64,000 nt of DNA from Odontesthes bonariensis (lineage: Eukaryota > Chordata > Actinopteri > Atheriniformes > Atherinopsidae), in assembly GCF_027942865.1 (NCBI RefSeq), contig NC_134525.1:22939657-23003656 (forward strand), written 5' to 3'. Shown here piece after piece: positions 1-27,407 of this stretch. The notes below the pieces were generated by a model, which saw nothing but the letters and a program-made list of their open reading frames with translations, ran no database searches and had not been told where the DNA came from. The translations under genes and the position numbers were made by a program. Each line of letters begins with the position of its first letter. The stretch's first letter is position 1.

Positions 1-1550
1 TCATCGAATGAACTCACATCTAAATATGTTGTACAAGTGATATATATGTAATGTAAATTAGATATAAGGTGTCCAAAGTAAATCCAAGTTGTGATTGAAG
101 AAAGTAAAACACAACTTTATCATCAAAACTAGGCACTGAATGCTTTACACCTGCAAGGCAAACAGGTATTTACGATTCAAATGAAATTAAAATAAAGCCC
201 TGAAACAAAGAAGACAGTGGAGACGAGACATCGATAGCGATAACTTCCTTTTTCTCAGGATTATGCCCTCGTTTCTTCATTGTAGACTGATAACACAAGT
301 TACCATTAACCAGTAAACCAGATAATAAATTCAAAATCAGATAAATGAACCAGCCAACAAAGCAGCATATCAGTAAACGTACAGAAGGTTTACATCTCAG
401 TGTGTGAGTGACTGAAGGCCAGAAAGATCTGCTGTTTTGGCTTCAAACTAAACCAGATTTAGCCGTTTTATGCACCTTGCATGAGTCCAAGTTTGCTATC
501 ACACTTTTCCAATATATCCCAATTTGATGGTCTGTCATAAAAGAGGGATTCAATTCTGTTCTATGTGGGATCAAACTGCCTAAAATTGAAACTCGAAACC
601 CAGAAGTGGCCCTTAGATAACGTAAGAATTACAATCTTTGTAAATATAAGATGTTAATAAACAGGACAGAATAATGTTAGATCTGACAGTATCTTCAAAG
701 TACCCTCCATTATTCTTAAAATTTCAGGCAAGAAATAAAGAATTTGATTAATGAATTAAGTCGAGCCACAGAAATACTTTAAAACTAACATACAAGTAGA
801 GATGCACAGGTGGCCTATAACTGATTGTTTTTGTCTTTTAATCCAGCTTTAACCTCCAACCACCATCACATTTTCCAAAAAGAGCTCCATATTCAAAGAT
901 AACATCTGGTTATTATATTTTTTGGTTCCTCCTGACCCCAGATAGCTAAAAGATATAAAAGCTCGGGTCTGAGGAGGTTGGTGCCAGGGAAGCAGATAAA
1001 AATGCACTAAATCTAATATCTGGACGGTTTTAAAGGGTTTCAGCCCTTTATCTCGCCACCTTTAAATGAGCACACATTTATGTAAACGTTTAACAAATAA
1101 AAAGATTAGTTGTGTTGTCTAAAATAATGAAAAGATACAATCCTGTTAAACCATAACAAACGTACGACAGACAGTTTGAGGACAAAGTCAGAGCAACACA
1201 ACCAGGACACAGCAGATAAATATGGGCCAGTTCTATCAGTCGATCTCATCCTGTTTGCTGATTATTGGTGGATCCTGATGTCAGGCTGATTTAAAAGGAG
1301 CAGTCCTGTGTTTTTTCTGTGTTAAAAGGCAACAAGCAAACAAAAGATGTTGCAGTTGCTTGCAAATAGATAAAAATGTGATAAGATGAAATGACACATG
1401 AGATTAAATCTGCTCTGTGTATTTTGGTGTATCTACTGTGTATTTTTTTAATTTGTATTAATAGTAATATGAGCATTATAAGTCAATAGGAAGTGGAAGG
1501 AAGAGGTGGAGCAAGGTTAAAAAGAGGAAGGAGGAGAAAACAAATGCAGT
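1..1550. other. Upstream intergenic DNA, no gene seen
   Basis: AT-rich DNA with no open frame that looks coding on either strand, no splice-flanked exon and no recognisable repeat. It lies upstream of the GC-rich start of the map7d2 gene and may include distal promoter sequence or upstream introns. Confidence 0.5.
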
Positions 1551-1581
1551 TTGTATCAATATCCAATCCACCCTCTCAGAT

Positions 1582-1601
1582 TGTGTGTGTGTGTGTGTGT
1601 T
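1582..1601. repeat. (GT)n microsatellite
   Basis: About ten GT units just upstream of the GC-rich map7d2 5' region. A second, longer TG run lies at about 6338-6366. Confidence 0.9.
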
Positions 1602-1689
1602 GATGCATTTGAGTGTGCGTGGGGTGGTGGTGATGAGCTGCATTTGGCCACGAAACAGTCATTAGAGAGAGAGTGGAAGATCGAGGTAG

Positions 1690-1904
1690 AGTGTGTATTA
1701 GAGAGAGAGGAGAGAGGGTGGGGTGGAGAGAGGTGGAGGCAGATAGAGGGAGTCAGCTGTGGTGGGGGGAGCAGCAGATGGAGCAGAGAAGGAGCGCCGC
1801 TGCTGTGTTGTGTATCACTGAGTGAGAGACGAGCGAGCAGCAGCCGGCGGCAAACAGACGAGCGCGAAGGGGACGCAGGGGCGAGGCCGCTGCATGTGGT
1901 AACC
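1690..1904 (+). promoter_or_regulatory. map7d2: GC/CpG-rich promoter and 5'UTR of map7d2
   Basis: Base composition changes sharply from AT-rich flank to purine- and GC-rich sequence with many CpGs (about 1795-2000). This looks like a CpG-island promoter merging into the 5'UTR. The ATG at 1905 has a strong Kozak context (ACCATGG). No TATA box was recognised. The exact transcription start cannot be read from sequence alone. Confidence 0.5.
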
Positions 1905-18508
<16,604 letters not shown>

Positions 18509-19160
18509 CCAGGTGGAGACACACACTCTTTTATTCATTGTTACACAGCCCCACTCGGCCCGTTACAGCAGCTATATGATCTAGTTTCATCCAGTGGTAT
18601 CTTCAGTGGTGGAGGAAGTACTCTACTTTACTTCACATGTCAGTATAACAGTGCAGAAATACTGTCTAGTAAGTCCAGTGTGCAAAAGCAATAGCTTCAA
18701 TGTGCATCTCTAACAATTTTGCCTTTTGTGTTTGCTTTCCCTTCTTTAGGAGCTTTTTTAGGAGCTGGCCGTTTAAAAGCAGGAGCCAGGAGAAACAGAG
18801 CAAGAGACCTTCGCCTCCATCTGCAACAGCAACAACAACAACAATCATTTCAACAAGAAACAACTGCTCAGCACCTTATCTCTGATCTGTATTACCACAC
18901 ACGCATAACTGTGAGGCTTTTGGCCATGTTTTGAGGCAGTGCAGATGGGCATTTTTGAGGTGTGTTACAGAGATAGCTGGGATGAACATTCTCACAAAAT
19001 CCACCTTCTGAAATGTAAAATCACTGTAAATTTAAAGTCGGTGTCAGGTTTGTTCTTCCTAAACCTAACAGAGAACCACACCTTAATCATGCTATAAAAC
19101 TTGAAATTGAGCTCTTGTACATATTCCACATCCTCGCATTAAAGACATAAAGATACCAGA
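18509..19160 (+). terminator. map7d2: map7d2 3'UTR with ATTAAA signal at 19138
   Basis: No coding sequence after the stop. The variant polyadenylation signal ATTAAA at 19138-19143 is the first reasonable candidate, giving a 3'UTR of about 0.65 kb. A CAG/CAA-rich stretch near 18823-18850 lies inside it. Other signals further on (for example AATAAA near 21617) cannot be excluded. Confidence 0.45.
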
Positions 19161-21720
19161 CACTGGGCTGCATCTTTTCATGAGCTTTATGTTGCTCCAT
19201 TAATCTGTGCATGTCCTCCACGACAGCTCATGATGAAGCCAATGTTACCCATCTGCACCGCAACAACACATCTCCCAAGTGCCCTCTGCTTAAATGTCTC
19301 ACCCCTGCTTTTGAACACTTTGTAAATAGATCCGACTGGATGGTGGAGTCATCGCTGGGACGAGAAGCAGCTGTGTAGCCGTTAATCCGGAGGAGAGCTG
19401 TTAGACTGAGGCTGTTGTGTGAACCCCGTGTAGCATCTTCAGTGAGGACTAGCTAGTTGAGCTGTTTTATAGGCTGTGGTTGTAGCTGTGTACTTGAACA
19501 GTGTGGGAGTTCCCCTCCTTCTGTCAGTGTTTCTGATGGTTCCTGTGTGTTTATCCCACCGCTGAGCGTCTCTACTGCTCACAGCCACTCTCCCTAGTGT
19601 AAAACAGATTTCATGCCATTCTGACGCTGGAGAAACCATCAGCGAATGATATTATTGGCCTGCTGTTAACCCTTAACACGTAGCCTATAGCTTTGGTTTC
19701 TCTGCTGCTTTTCACTCCATCGGTGGACATTTGTGGACTTGCAGTGATCCACGACAGGGTTTGAATATCGCCTTGAAGGGGAAAAGGGGGGAAAAAATGA
19801 TGCTAAATGTCTTGTTTTATTTTTACCTGCAGGTTGACACAGTGTGATTTGTATTTGTTTGGCACCGACTGTAACCACACAAGCTGCAGTTTATAGTGTG
19901 CACTGACACTAGTTGTATTTTTCACTGCTCTGAGGATGCTTACATTTCCATGCCCGACTACAACATACCTCACCATTTCACAACAGACCATTTTGTTAAA
20001 TAGCGCTCACCTCGCAGCTCATCACCTCTGACGCCTTAAGCCTCTGTGCAGTCACGTTCTCTCCCTCTACCAAGTTTCTGGGCTTCACCCTCCAGCACGA
20101 GCACTTTTCACTGTTTAGGGGCCCGTTTCCATGAAGAGGAACCACAGAAACAAGATTTACGTGTTATTAGATCATGTTTTTAGCTTTTTTCTTTGCTTTC
20201 CAATCACGATAGATAAGGCAAATCAGTGAGGGGAACATCACAATAACCACATTTACTCTAATGGACCACGGCGTGGTGGATCTGAAACTCTGAGTTAAAA
20301 ACCTTCTTGTATTTAAACTTTAGGTTATTGCCATAAAACCTGCCTACAATAGACTTGTAAACATCATCCAACCTGTATGTTCTAAAACCAGTCAGAGACA
20401 ACACCGTACTGTTAACACAAGATGTTCTTAGAATATGAAGCTGTGCAGACATAAACTTCCAGCTGAATCATTTATCTGTTTATAAAATCTGATTAGCTCC
20501 TTCTGAATCCAGCGGCCGGGCCACGGTGTCCCGGATAGTTTCTGTAGCGATTGAGGAGCAACATCCATGATCGTACCAGTGGAAATTCTTCTTTTGGACG
20601 CCACTGTGGGAACTGTTTAGTTCTTTATTGATTTGAACTTGCTTCACCACATCCTCATTACAGCAGACAGCGTTTATCTGTCCTTTATCTTCTGCCCAGA
20701 TATTTAACAGAGCCATAGTTTTCTCAGGCAAACACTACTTTTTATCCATTGCAGCGTTGTAGCGTTTTTCAAACTGGGTGGTAACCAAAATAAATAAGTG
20801 AATGAGCTGCTGAACCTAAACTACCGGTAAACCCCAGATAAACCCAACCTTTTACGGCCCTAGAGTACTTGCCAGGCATAAAACACTTCTAGCTTCTTCC
20901 CTGATTAAGTCTTGTTTAAGCCTTGAAAATGACAGTGGAGTTGCTACAAGCCCTGATGTACACTTGCCCGCCCGCTTTTTGCCCGATAGTATAAATGTGG
21001 CTATTTATGTGAAAGCGTGGTTCGACCAGTCTTTGCCCTGAGAACACGAACCCTCAAGCAGCCAGGAGGCCCCCGGTTCTCTCGCCATGACTTCAGATCC
21101 ATGAAGAGAATATATTTACACCTAACAAAAGCCATCCACTGATAAGAAGTTTGACCAACCACCAACCAAAACTCTGGAAAATATTCCTGAAATCAGAGAG
21201 TATTGTGTTGGTGGAGAAATGTAATTTTACTCTTTTTAAAGCTTTTAAAATTAGCAGAACTCAGAGAAATAGGGTGGCGGATGGTGTAGGGTATATTCCC
21301 ACAGAGTGTTCTTGAAAAATGTCTTCTTTTATGGAAAAGGGGCTCTGCTGCTCCACGTCGCTGCCACGCTGAGGGAAAAAAGAATTTACCGTCACTGCTG
21401 TGGACCTCATTACGCTCCAGTCAAATTCCTCCTCTCCACGTTTGCTCGTCATTCTCCAGATTCTGCTCAAACTAGAGGGTCTTCTGGGTTCCCTGTATAT
21501 GAAGTAAACATAAAGGACATAGTGTTTATCCTTATATTACTTAAACTCTGTGACACTGCAGCTTGGTGGAATATATCATTGTAGATGTGGTGCATGGATA
21601 CTTGCTGAAAAGAACAATAAACTACATCAAACCATTTGGTTGAGCGAGTTGGATCAATAAATGGATAACAGTGAAAAACACACACTTTTCTATGATGTTT
21701 AACATTCCTAATAGGTTACA
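19161..21720. other. Intergenic DNA downstream of map7d2, nothing recognised
   Basis: No exon with supportable splice sites, no conserved protein segment and no repeat family that I recognise. Short open frames here look random. Confidence 0.5.
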
Positions 21721-21859
21721 TATGTGTAGGGCTTGATATCAAGCTACTAACAATTTTTCGTTCCGAGAATGTTCCTGGAACGTGAGCCCTTGGTTGTTTT
21801 TGGGTTCTGAGTACGTTGATTTTTGTTTTTTTTTCGGTTCTAATTTGGTTAGCAGGTTA

Positions 21860-22015
21860 CACCTATTTATGTTCCCAGAACGTTATGTGTGTGGTTCCCT
21901 TATGGTTCCCTTGCCGTTCCCATATGGTTCCCACAACATTGTTGGTTAGATATTTGGTTCCCTAGACGTTCTCATGAGGTTCCCCCAACCTTGTTTATTA
22001 TGTGTTGGTTCCCCT
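21860..22015. repeat. Cluster of GGTTCCC / AACGTT motifs
   Basis: GGTTCCC (or close variants) recurs about seven times within 160 bp, interspersed with AACGTT-like words, immediately before the left 78-bp direct repeat. A smaller cluster occurs before the right one at about 25003-25050. The pattern resembles subterminal repeats of a DNA transposon. Confidence 0.6.
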
Positions 22016-22019
22016 ATAC

Positions 22020-22097
22020 AACCAAAGGGAACGTTTTTAAGTGGTAGATTTTGGTTTGGTTATAACCAAACCTTTAGAGAACCAAAGTCAAACGTTT
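22020..22097. repeat. 78-bp direct repeat, left copy
   Basis: Identical base for base to 25047-25124. It contains the 20-bp palindrome GGTTTGGTTATAACCAAACC. The two copies bracket the DUF4806 gene and one foldback element. Confidence 0.85.
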
Positions 22098-22281
22098 GAA
22101 TGTTTAATACCAAATCAATACTGTTAAATACAAGAACAAACATAAAAAATGGGTGTATTTGCATGGTTTTATTTCAATAAAACAATAATAATAAAATATA
22201 AACAAAAAAACAGTATAAATAAAATACAATTAACTACAATAATTAAAAAAATGGGTGTGGGTGCTGGTGCTGGTATTTGGT

Positions 22282-24080
22282 TCAGTCTGTTCCGTCTTGA
22301 GGAGCTGGCCTAAAAAGAATACAAAACGGTTTAATCCAACTTAGTACCAATATTTAATTTCATTAATGTGACTATTTAGAGATTGATATGACAGACTAAA
22401 GTTTACATTTACCTTCTGTGCGGTGCAAATTTCAGTGCATGGCTAATGCACTCTTCTATGTCAGCAACCTTTGTTAGTGAGTAGTTCTGCATGCAGGCCT
22501 CTACAAATGAAAGTTAAATGAAAGTTTAAAAAAACATTTAAACCTCAATCAAACTTGGCATAACACTGAATTGTAAAAAAATACCTGTTAAACTTACCGG
22601 TAATAACTTTGTACAGGGCCAGGCCCTGGAAGGCCTTTTTTGCCCTCCTCCCCCTCAGGCTGTACTCCCCCAGGACCTGGTTTGTAGCCACCTGGCGTAA
22701 CATGCGCCGAACGCCGGCCCCCGGATTCGCCCCACCCAGGCTTCCCAGGAAACGTTTCTAGAAAAAGACTAAACAAATTAAATGAAGTGAAAACAAATGA
22801 AAAGCTTATGTCATCTACTTTCATTATTCAAATTAAACACATTACATGCATACATCTTCATATATAATTATAACCAATTAATTACCATTTGGTTCTTTCT
22901 CTCTGGTTGGGCCAGACTCCTAGCTCCTCCAGCTCCTCCACTGTTTGACATTGACTCAGCAGGACCTCTTCCTGCTGAGGAGGCTGATGCTGAGGCAGGT
23001 TGGAGAGAACAGCAGCCTCTAACGTGTCACACTTCTTCTCCAAACCCTCAATCCTCCTCTCGATAGCCTCCATCCTTCTGGTCACACGCCCCATGTGCTC
23101 TTCCATTGCTAGGTGTATTTATTATAGAATTGATATTATTTTTTTTTAAATTAATATACTTGTTATGTGTGAAAATGTGTGCATGTAGTACTTACTTCTT
23201 CTTGTTTGCAACTGGATGGCCTTCTGTTCCTTCATAACTAAAGGTAGAATTGAGATGAAAATCATTGTAGTTTTACACTCAAAACACTTTTGCTGTGTGA
23301 ACATCAATTGTGTATCAATTACTTACGCTTTATTAGGACAGCCATGCCTGATGCCCCCCGCTTTTCGCCATGGGTCATTCCTGAAGTTTTTGAAAAGAAA
23401 ATTGTGGGCATGCTTTCTTGGTTAGGAGCTTGTAATCAGATAGTATAAATATATAATTCAAAGCAAATATACCCTCGACTTCCAGGAATAGTGATTGTTC
23501 CTCAATATCCGAGTCTTCACCCGTCTGACAGCTGGGTGCATGGCTGGAGGGACTGGCGGCTACACGGCTCTGAGGCCCTGCATAGAAAGATGACACAGAT
23601 GTCAATTATATGGCGAGATTCTTATGTATGTAATTTGAAAACAGAAGCATCACACAATTGGGAAAACGCTTACATGATGATGGTGAAGGAATGTGTTGTT
23701 CTGAAAAGAAAAAAAAGAACCAATTAGATTAGTCACATAACATGTAATGGGTGATTTCTGTGATGTTGGAACCAAGATACGCAAAATTATTTGACAAACT
23801 TACCAACTGGGCTTTTACATCGCCGCACATTCCTGGCCTGTTTTCTTGGCTGAAGAGCTGACTCATTTGCAACGAAAGACCATCATTTGTACTGACAAGG
23901 AAACATTTATTTAATTTTGTACATAATTCAGTCTGTACTGAAGAGGCCTTACCCTCACTGGAGGAATATCCCCGGGGGGCCTGCGCACTCTTTTCTGGTT
24001 AATGGCTGTGCCGTCATCTGTCTCTGTGCAGGAATTGACCATATATTGCACATATTTCTTCTCTGCCAGCTTGTAGTTAT
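22282..24080 (-). pseudogene. DUF4806 domain gene fragment, frameshifted
   Basis: Minus-strand multi-exon gene of unknown function. Ten GT-AG exons can be joined (high to low): 24080-23954, 23891-23804, 23700-23674, 23569-23473, 23380-23327, 23237-23196, 23108-22886, 22757-22598, 22500-22413, 22309-22282. The middle has a coiled coil (MGRVTRRMEAIERRIEGLEK) followed by QTVEELEEL. Exon 22757-22598 reads FLGSLGGANPGAGVRRMLRQ and KKAFQGLALYKVIT, and the next ECISHALKFAPHR, which together fit the DUF4806 domain found in many repetitive fish genes. All phases agree except at 22886, where the upstream exon is one base short of (or two over) the required length. No start codon exon was found. Probably a transposon-carried gene. 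Confidence 0.65.
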
Positions 24081-24343
24081 CTGTGTGAGGAGATGATTTT
24101 TCAGCAAGTAGAACAAAACTGTATTTCCATGCATAGAAAAAATATTAACCTTTTCAATATAGTGCATAGCAAATAGTGTATAGCTCACCTAACAATGGAA
24201 CTCATTATCAAGGAGTTATAGGCCCTTGACTTACTTGAGTGTGTCTGCATTTAACTGAATTTAAAACAACTTATTTTCTTGTAGCCTATTTTACTTATTC
24301 CATTTCATCTTTGGTTCAAATAATATGCTATATAAACAATTAA

Positions 24344-24978
24344 AGGATAAGACCGGTTTTTTGACATTGGGCCCTTGATTTCACATTATAACATGATGTT
24401 CTACTCACCCCTGCTTGTTGTTGGTCATTTGGAGCTGCTCCGAAGATATTCGCGAGGCGTCTGCTCTCTTGAGATATTCGGCCATGAAACGGTTTCCTAT
24501 GGGCAAGCTTATACAGGCACAAACTATGCTGTTTATAATTTATTAATTACTCTACACTAGCACTGATAACGTGGAGGTGCGTCGCTTACTTAAAAAAATC
24601 CGGGTTACTAATTTTGAATTTTAGCCGAATGAATAAGGTCTGTGGGCTGTCTGTGGCAGTAGCACCACGAGGACGTCAGTAACACCCACTTTACGACAAA
24701 AAAATCAAAATTACAGTAACCCGGATTTTTTTAAGTAAGCGACGCACCACGTTATCAGTGCTAATGTACAGTAATTAATAAATTATAAACAGCATAGTTT
24801 GTGCCTGTATAAGCTTGCCCATAGGAAACCGTTTCATGGCCGAATATCTCAAGAGAGCAGCCAGACGCCTCTCGAATATCTTCGGAACAGCTCCAAATGT
24901 TCAACAACAAGCAGGGGTGAGTAGAACATCATGCTATAATGTGAAATCAAGGGCCCAATGTCAAAAAACCGGTCTTCC
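24344..24978. mobile_element. Palindromic foldback element, copy 1 (635 bp)
   Basis: Two arms of roughly 280 bp are near-perfect reverse complements (left from AGGATAAGACCGGTTTTTTG, right ending in AAAAAACCGGTCTT). TTAA lies at both borders (24340-24343, 24979-24982). The right border has lost two bases compared with copy 2. TTAA targets suggest Kolobok or piggyBac mobilisation; no transposase is present. Confidence 0.75.
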
Positions 24979-25046
24979 TTAACTACTGGCTAACGTTTCA
25001 TATGGGTGGTTCCCTAAACGTCCAAGGAACGTTTGGGTTTCACTGT

Positions 25047-25124
25047 AACCAAAGGGAACGTTTTTAAGTGGTAGATTTTGGTTTGGTTATAACCAAACCT
25101 TTAGAGAACCAAAGTCAAACGTTT
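25047..25124. repeat. 78-bp direct repeat, right copy
   Basis: Second copy of the repeat at 22020-22097 in the same orientation, with no mismatch over 78 bp. Flanking bases diverge at once on both sides. Confidence 0.85.
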
Positions 25125-25304
25125 TATTCACGTTCTCTGTTACTGCAGCCATCTTTTATATATTGATTCATATATGGTGTGTGACATTTTTAAATCTTTT
25201 GAGTTAACCAAGCAAAGTTCAAACAACTGACAGCAAAACAAAAAACATTGTGATGAATTTTCAACCTTTAAAATAAACAGATGTTGGTCATAGCTCTGAT
25301 AAAC

Positions 25305-25760
25305 ACATACAGTATCATGAGGCTTGGGCCAATAGTAGATGGATCATCTGACCAAGTTTTCAGCTAATAGCTCTTTGGGAATCACCTTGTTGGAGCAAAA
25401 GTAGAGCCAACAGCAGAAATGGTGACAAATGATGCGTCTTTGCAACACTCTGCTCGTAGCAAAGTGCCCGAACATAATATTTAAAATAAATTTTGCTAAA
25501 TTTTCTGTTACGAGTCTACACATAAGTTCATTCTTTGAGTTAGGTGGCTTTTTATGCTTGAGATATTCATAATCATTCGGTGTTAAATGGGTTGACGAAT
25601 AAAAATAAGGAATATGATTCCTGAAATCAGTCAGGTAAAAGGACTGGACTGAAAATGAGTGAAAGCACCCTATGTCCAGAGAAAAAATTTTAAAGATCTT
25701 CAAAGTCTAGAGAACTATTGCTCAAGACCACTTTAAAAGATTACAAGAAAGTCTGGCTGC
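25305..25760 (+). mobile_element. Tc1-derived composite unit (copy 4)
   Basis: Repeats TGAGGCTTGGGCCAA, AGCTCTTTGGGAATCACCTT and GAGAACTATTGCTCAAGACC in the same order as copy 1. Decayed, no coding capacity. Confidence 0.55.
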
Positions 25761-25989
25761 TTGAGAACAAAATATAAAGAGATACGGGGTGGAATATGAC
25801 TTTTACACAGTAACTTGTGTATATTTAATCAATAATCATAAACATTTTTGGAGCAGTTTAACGGCACCAAGCAACAAACCTTATTTTGAAAAACCTAGGC
25901 GGAAGTCCAGAGCTACTTCCTGCTTGTCACCGGTTCCTTTGACCAACAGGCGGACAAGCAGCCATTTTCTTGCGTTGTTTACTGGAAAA

Positions 25990-26132
25990 CTCAAGACTTT
26001 TAGCTGAATTTTGGTTATATCTGGTAAAAGGGGGGGTGTGTAATTAATTTATAAACGGTTAATTGCCTTTTAGTGTGATTTTTCGCTTTTACAGCGTTAA
26101 CTGCGGTTGCTCCACGCGCGTTGTGGTCAAAG
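25990..26132 (+). promoter_or_regulatory. bclaf3: Candidate bclaf3 promoter and noncoding exon 1
   Basis: A CpG-containing stretch (TGCTCCACGCGCGTTGTGG) ends in CAAAG|GTAAGA at 26132, a consensus donor with no obvious coding frame before it. The first coding exon of bclaf3 starts only seven bases before its ATG, so an upstream noncoding exon is required; this is the best candidate. The start position is a guess. Confidence 0.4.
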
Positions 26133-27407
26133 GTAAGAGAACTGCTTGCCGTTTATTAGCGTTAGCTAGCTATGGATTAGCTTATGTGCATGGACATCGT
26201 GGGTTAGTATTTGGTATATATTAAAGTGCGTATTTGTCTGCTATATCTTCATGTAAACCTAATTATTGTCTAATTAAGGGTGGTAGAGGCTCAGCTTTAG
26301 TAAACCTGTTTGCTAACCGTACGGATCGGATGTGCTGAGGTTTGCAGAAAGTGTCTTCTTTTCAACGTTAAGCTATTGGAAAGAAGCTCAAATACTCAGA
26401 AATGAACTGACACAGAAGTAGTAACAAGGACTGCAACTAAAACCTGATTTGATTACTAGTCAGTCAATCATTTTCTAGATTAATTACTTCATCTAGCCCC
26501 CAACTCTCAAATATTTTTACTAAAGTATTTTTCAAATACTTCTAAAATGACCTGGTTTACTGATCTAATATCAAATAAACCTATCACATTTTTATTAACT
26601 AATCATTGAAGATCTACTTTGGTGATTATTGTTAGTAAAGATTATTATAAAATAGTCATAGATTTGAAATGATTGTTGTAAATATTCTAGATTTGTCTTT
26701 GACAGGAAACTAAACTCTCCCTTTCCAGGTTTTTCCCTCTAAAATCAATGCTATTGAAGTCTTACATGGAAAATAAAAATATTTAAAGGATAAGACCGGT
26801 TTTTTGACATTGGGCCCTTGATTTCACATTATAACATGATGTTCTACTCACCCCTGCTTGTTGTTGGTCATTTGGAGCTGTTCCGAAGATATTCGCGAGG
26901 CGTCTGGCTGCTCTCTTGCGATATTCGGCCATGAAACGGTTTCCTATGGGCAAGCTTATACAGGCACAAACTATGCTGTTTATAATTTATTAATTACTGT
27001 ACATTAGCACTGATAACGTGGAGGTGCGTCGCTTACTTAAAAAAATCCGGGTTACTAATTTTGAATTTTAGCCGAATGAATAAATAGGCAGCAGGTCTGT
27101 GGGCTGTCTGTGGCAGTAGCACGACGAGGACGTCAGTAACACCCACTTTACGACAAAAAAATCAAAATGACAATAACCCGGATTTTTTTAAGTAAGCGAC
27201 GCACCTCCACGTTATCAGTGCTAATGTACAGTAATTAATAAATTATAAACAGCATAGTTTGTGCCTGTATAAGCTTGCCCATAGGAAACCGTTTCATGGC
27301 CGAATATCTCAAGAGAGCAGCCAGACGCCTCTCGAATATCTTCGGAACAGCTCCAAATGTTCAACAACAAGCAGGGGTGAGTAGAACATCATGTTATAAT
27401 GTGAAAT

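Noticed and set aside
22594..22824. Collagen-like minus-strand frame (GLPGPGPV)
   Set aside because: It is the wrong frame of the DUF4806 exon 22598-22757, whose correct frame gives LGGANPGAGVRRM.
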